NCBI RefSeq assembly: GCF_047501535.1
Contig: NZ_JAZDRJ010000012.1
Coordinates: 62,001 to 126,000, forward strand
From: Yanghanlia sp047501535
GTDB taxonomy: Bacteria; Pseudomonadota; Gammaproteobacteria; Burkholderiales; Burkholderiaceae_B
Reading direction: 5' to 3'
DNA length: 64,000 nt
A program made the translations under genes and the position numbers. The notes beneath the pieces were generated by a model, which ran no database searches, was not told the DNA's origin, and worked only from the letters and a program-made list of their open reading frames with translations. Shown here in pieces: positions 60,298 through 64,000 of this stretch. Each line of letters starts with the position of its first letter. The first letter of the stretch is position 1.

Positions 60298-60316
60298 GCG
60301 AAGGGGACGCCGCTCT

Positions 60317-60351
60317 GGGGCGGCTACTGGCGCGTTGTTCACGGCCGCCCC
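60317..60351 (+). repeat. GC-rich inverted repeat upstream of maeB
   Basis: GGGGCGGC (60317-60324) pairs with GCCGCCCC (60344-60351). No T-run follows. It lies in the 156-base gap before the malic enzyme gene and may be a terminator remnant. Confidence 0.4.
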
Positions 60352-60453
60352 GGCAGGGGGCGTTCGCTCACGCCCTTTCGGCACTCCATACAAAACCAGA
60401 GTTCGCGGCTAGAATTGAAGGACTCTCTTCATCTCTTACAAAAAGTTTGAAAC

Positions 60454-62745
60454 ATGGATGCCAATCTGCGCAAGGCCGCACTCGTCTATCACAAGCAGGG
60501 TCGCCCCGGCAAAATTGCAATCGCGCCGACCAAGCAGCTATCTAACCAGCGTGATCTCTCGCTGGCGTATTCCCCCGGTGTGGCGGCTGCCTGCGAAGAA
60601 ATCGTCGATGACCCGCAGAACGCGTTTCAGTACACCGCGCGCGGGAATCTGGTGGGGGTCATTACCAACGGTTCAGCAGTGCTGGGGTTGGGCAACATTG
60701 GGGCGCTGGCTTCCAAGCCGGTGATGGAAGGCAAGGCGGTTTTGTTCAAGAAGTTTTCCGGTATTGATGTCTTCGATATCGAAATCAACGAACAAGACCC
60801 CGACAAACTGGTGGACATCATCGCCGGCCTGGAGCCCACCTTCGGCGGCATTAACCTGGAAGACATCAAAGCGCCGGAATGCTTTTACGTTGAGCGCAAG
60901 CTGCGCGAGCGCATGAATATTCCGGTCTTTCACGACGATCAGCATGGCACGGCCATCTGCGTGACGGCGGCTTTCATTAATGGGCTAGAAGTGGTCGGTA
61001 AGGATATCGACAAGGTGAAAGTGGTGGTGTCCGGTGCGGGCGCCGCTGCGCTGGCCTGCCTGGATCTCATGGTTGACATGGGGCTGCCGCTGGAAAACAT
61101 CTGGGTGTCCGACATCGAAGGCGTGGTTTACAAAGGTCGTACAGCGTTGATGGACGAAACCAAGGAACGTTTCGCCCAGGACACCGACGCGCGTGTGCTC
61201 GACGACATCATTGGCGACGCCGACGTCTTTCTGGGGTTGTCAGCAGGCGGGGTGCTGAAGCCGGAAATGGTGAAGCGCATGGCGCCGCGCCCCTTGATTC
61301 TGGCGTTGGCCAACCCCACGCCGGAAATCCTGCCGGAAGAAGCACATGCGGTGCGCGACGACGTCGTCATGGCGACAGGGCGGTCCGACTACCCCAACCA
61401 GGTCAATAACGTTCTGTGCTTCCCCTATATTTTCCGGGGGGCGCTGGACGTCGGCGCTACCACCATCACACGCGGCATGGAAAAGGCCACCGTGCATGCG
61501 ATTTGCGCCGTCGCCAAGGAAGAGCAAAGCGACGTGGTGGCTGCGGCCTACGGAACATACGAGGTGTCGTTCGGCCCTGAGTATTTCATCCCCAAGCCGT
61601 TCGATCCGCGCTTGATTTCCCGCATCGGGCTGGCTGTGGCCAAGGCGGCCATGGAAGAAGGGGTGGCTACGCGTCCCATCGCCGATCTTGAAAGCTATGA
61701 AGCCCAGCTGGAGCAATTTATGTACCGCTCCGGCGCCTTCATGAAACCGCTGTTCCCGGTGGTCAAGCAAATGGTACGCGACGGCCTCAAGAGCCGCATT
61801 GTGTTTGCAGAAGGCGAAGACGAACGCGTGTTGCGGGCCGTGCAGATTGTGGTGGACGAAGGTCTGGCCCGTCCGATTCTGGTGGGTCGCCCCTCGGTGA
61901 TTGCCGATCGTATTAAGAGGTTTGGTCTGCGGTTGCAGCTTGACCGCGATTACGAAGTTACCAACCCCGACTACGATGAGCGCTTCAACCGCTACTGGAT
62001 GACGTATTGGGAACTCATGTGCCGTAACGGTGTCAGCAAGGAAATGGCGCGTGTCGAAATGCGGCGCCGCCTGACGCTGATTGGCGCCATGATGGTGCAC
62101 CTGGGGGATGCCGACGGCATGGTTTGCGGCACGGTCGGCTCGTACGACAACCATCTGCGCTTTATTGACGAGGTCATTGGCAAAAAGCCGGGCGTGCGCA
62201 CTTATGCCGCCATGAATATTTTGTTGCTCACGGATCACACGTTGGCGCTGGCCGACACGCACGTGAATGACAACCCGGATGCAGAACAGGTGGCAGAGAT
62301 CACCTTGATGGCGGCTCGCAAAATACGGCGGCTCAATGTTGAGCCCAAGGTGGCGTTGCTATCGCGCTCCAACTTCGGCACCGGGAGCTCCACCTCGGGT
62401 GAGAAAATGAAGCAGGCGCTGGCCTTGGTGCGCGAGGCTGACCCCGAGCTTGAAATTGACGGGGAAATGCATGGAGACTGCGCGCTTGATGAAGAGCTGC
62501 GCCGTCGCATCCTGCCGACTACCACGCTCACAGGAGCAGCCAACCTGTTGATCTGCCCAGGCGTGGATGCCGCCAACATTGCCTATAACCTGCTCAAGAC
62601 GACGGCTGGCGATAACGTGGCTGTCGGCCCCTTCCTATTAGGGGCGAATGCGCCGGTGCATATCCTGACCTCAAGCTCTACCGTGCGTCGCATTGTCAAT
62701 ATGGCAGCTTTGACGGTCTTTGATGCGAACACGCCGGCAGAATGA
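60454..62745 (+). CDS. maeB: NADP-dependent malic enzyme (MaeB type) with phosphotransacetylase-like domain
   Basis: A 763-residue fusion. The malic enzyme half (about 1-425) has YSPGVAAACEEI near residue 31, the metal-site FHDDQHGTAI and the nucleotide loop VSGAGAAALACLDLM. The C-terminal half (about 430-760) resembles phosphotransacetylase and acts as a regulatory domain in MaeB enzymes. It converts malate to pyruvate with NADP. Its 3' end overlaps the patatin-like gene start by 23 bases. Confidence 0.96.
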   Translation: MDANLRKAALVYHKQGRPGKIAIAPTKQLSNQRDLSLAYSPGVAAACEEIVDDPQNAFQYTARGNLVGVITNGSAVLGLGNIGALASKPVMEGKAVLFKKFSGIDVFDIEINEQDPDKLVDIIAGLEPTFGGINLEDIKAPECFYVERKLRERMNIPVFHDDQHGTAICVTAAFINGLEVVGKDIDKVKVVVSGAGAAALACLDLMVDMGLPLENIWVSDIEGVVYKGRTALMDETKERFAQDTDARVLDDIIGDADVFLGLSAGGVLKPEMVKRMAPRPLILALANPTPEILPEEAHAVRDDVVMATGRSDYPNQVNNVLCFPYIFRGALDVGATTITRGMEKATVHAICAVAKEEQSDVVAAAYGTYEVSFGPEYFIPKPFDPRLISRIGLAVAKAAMEEGVATRPIADLESYEAQLEQFMYRSGAFMKPLFPVVKQMVRDGLKSRIVFAEGEDERVLRAVQIVVDEGLARPILVGRPSVIADRIKRFGLRLQLDRDYEVTNPDYDERFNRYWMTYWELMCRNGVSKEMARVEMRRRLTLIGAMMVHLGDADGMVCGTVGSYDNHLRFIDEVIGKKPGVRTYAAMNILLLTDHTLALADTHVNDNPDAEQVAEITLMAARKIRRLNVEPKVALLSRSNFGTGSSTSGEKMKQALALVREADPELEIDGEMHGDCALDEELRRRILPTTTLTGAANLLICPGVDAANIAYNLLKTTAGDNVAVGPFLLGANAPVHILTSSSTVRRIVNMAALTVFDANTPAE

Positions 62746-63949
62746 CGCCCCCCATTGCCTTGCCGCCAACCCCGTAGGGTTGATTCTTACGGGCGGCGGC
62801 GCTCGGGCTGCTTACCAAGCCGGTGTCCTTGCGGGGGTGCTGGAACTGCTTGATCCGGGACGTGACCCGGGTTTTTGCAACCCCTTTTCCATCATGTGTG
62901 GCACGTCGGCAGGCGCAATTAACGCAGCAGCCTACGCCTGCCAGGCTCATAACCCTCATGCGGCACTGGAAAGCATAATCAGCCTGTGGACGGGGCTGAG
63001 TACCGGCAAGGTCTATCATGCCGATGCTTGGCGGCTGCTGCGCACAGGTCTGCGCTGGTTCAGCATGATGGCCGCGGGCTGGCTGGCGCCGTCGTTGCGC
63101 AGTCACCAGCCACGCTCCTTGCTGGATAACCAGCCTCTGGGTGAGCTACTGGAAGACTACCTGGATTTCGACCAGCTCAAGCGCAACTTGAAGAACGGGG
63201 TGATTGATGCCCTAGCCATTACGGCATCCGGCTACAGCACGGGCGAACATATTACTTTTTATCAATCGCGCGGCGGCATCAAGCCGTGGCGCCGCTCATT
63301 GCGTCAGGCCGTGCCGGCCAGCATTGGTGTCGACCATCTGTTGGCGTCCTCCGCCATTCCTTTTGTGTTTCCGGCCAAGGCAATGTTGGTTCACGGACAC
63401 ACTGAGTGGTGTGGCGACGGCTCGATGCGGCATCTGGCTCCCATCAGCCCGGCGATTCACCTGGGCGCTGAAAAAATCTTTGTGGTGGGAACGGGTTACC
63501 GTGATGAAACCCACCCGGAGCGGCGCCTGGCCGACCCTCATTACCCCTCTTTGGCCCAGATTGGCGGTCATGTCTTGTTCAGTATTTTCCAAGATACTGT
63601 GGCCAGCGACTTTGAAAGCATGGAAAGGGTGAATGAGTTACTTGCACAGCTGGAGCCAAATGTATTAAAAAGCCAGTCCCTGCGTCCGGTCCGTACATTG
63701 GCGATTACGCCAAGCCGTTCGCTGGATGAGTTGGCAATGGTTCATCTCAGGCGGATGCCTCGTGCTGCCCGTACCCTGTTTTCCGTTCTCGGTGTATCGT
63801 CGAGCTCAGCAAGCAAGGCGGGAGCCGCGCTGATTTCCTATTTGTTGTTCGAAGGGAGCTACACGCAGGCGCTGATTGAGCTAGGTCGTGCCGACAGCAT
63901 GAACCGTGCAAATGAAGTGCACGCTTTTTTCAAGGAGACGCCCGGATGA
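62723..63949 (+). CDS. patatin-like phospholipase family protein
   Basis: A 408-residue lipid acyl hydrolase from ATG 62723 (a TTG one codon earlier is an alternative). The oxyanion loop is GGGARAAYQAG (24-34), the nucleophile elbow GTSAGA gives Ser62, and the catalytic Asp is in GDGSM near residue 239. The N-terminal eleven residues precede the patatin core. It overlaps the end of maeB by 23 bases, and its stop overlaps the next gene by four bases. Confidence 0.9.
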   Translation: MRTRRQNDAPHCLAANPVGLILTGGGARAAYQAGVLAGVLELLDPGRDPGFCNPFSIMCGTSAGAINAAAYACQAHNPHAALESIISLWTGLSTGKVYHADAWRLLRTGLRWFSMMAAGWLAPSLRSHQPRSLLDNQPLGELLEDYLDFDQLKRNLKNGVIDALAITASGYSTGEHITFYQSRGGIKPWRRSLRQAVPASIGVDHLLASSAIPFVFPAKAMLVHGHTEWCGDGSMRHLAPISPAIHLGAEKIFVVGTGYRDETHPERRLADPHYPSLAQIGGHVLFSIFQDTVASDFESMERVNELLAQLEPNVLKSQSLRPVRTLAITPSRSLDELAMVHLRRMPRAARTLFSVLGVSSSSASKAGAALISYLLFEGSYTQALIELGRADSMNRANEVHAFFKETPG

Positions 63950-64000
63950 GCCAGGTGCAATCGTTGCAAGAGAAATTGCAAAAAGGTGGCTTGGTGGACG
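63946..64000 (+). CDS. start of an unidentified gene (partial)
   Basis: ATG 63946 overlaps the patatin-like stop (ATGA) and is preceded by a GGAG site. Only 18 codons (MSQVQSLQEKLQKGGLVD) are in the window, too little to identify. Coupled translation with the lipase gene suggests a functional link. Confidence 0.55.
   Translation, partial: MSQVQSLQEKLQKGGLVD

Noticed and set aside
61240..62262. 340-codon minus-strand open frame in maeB
   Set aside because: Antisense shadow of a conserved malic enzyme gene.

Overview
The window looks like a chromosomal segment of a betaproteobacterium of the order Burkholderiales, most likely family Alcaligenaceae (Bordetella, Pusillimonas or Advenella relatives). 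This is inferred from two periplasmic Bug-type (TctC) receptors each beside a class III CoA-transferase and a divergent LysR gene, and from the conserved blocks miaB-phoH-ybeY-corC-lnt and queA-tgt-yajC-secD-secF. No rRNA, CRISPR array, insertion sequence or prophage was seen.

Layout. 0-8.1 kb is defence-type DNA: the 3' end of an HNH (DUF262/DUF1524-like) endonuclease gene, a four-gene MukBEF/Wadjet-like condensin operon (kleisin, MukE-like, SMC-like ATPase, TOPRIM nuclease) and a hipBA toxin-antitoxin pair closed by a strong terminator. 8.1-17.8 kb is catabolic: two MFS carriers, a crotonase, a nitronate monooxygenase, an aldehyde dehydrogenase, a class III CoA-transferase, a Bug receptor and a LysR regulator. 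17.8-20.5 kb holds three overlapping minus-strand genes: a DUF3696-type AAA ATPase, a PIN-like nuclease and an RNA ligase. I consider this the best candidate for an undescribed system: an ATPase-controlled RNA cutting and sealing module. 20.7-24.1 kb has serA and a nitric-oxide response operon (truncated haemoglobin, NnrS, NsrR-like repressor) with a perfect inverted-repeat operator. 24.2-30.8 kb is mixed: ArnT-like glycosyltransferase, GNAT acetyltransferase, BLH-type phosphatase, UspA, peroxiredoxin, an MFS carrier with a long disordered tail, and a DMT exporter.

31-35.4 kb is a second CoA-transferase/MaoC/Bug/LysR module, followed by an internally deleted alcohol dehydrogenase remnant. 35.4-36.3 kb is an AEC permease. 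36.6-36.9 kb is a tRNA operon, Ala(GGC)-Glu(TTC)-Asp(GTC), with a candidate promoter and a clear terminator. 37.1-40.1 kb is a PilJ/HAMP/PAS/GGDEF/EAL membrane protein behind a perfect FNR-type box. 40-64 kb is mostly core housekeeping: lnt, corC, ybeY, phoH, miaB, secF, secD, yajC, tgt, queA, dacB, upp, a yqjDEK-like stress membrane operon, ubiD, a lytic transglycosylase, an aminotransferase, an FAD-oxidase-like gene, maeB, a patatin-like lipase and the start of one more gene.

All functional calls come from reading translated sequence and motifs by eye. No database search was run, and family names are recognition calls.
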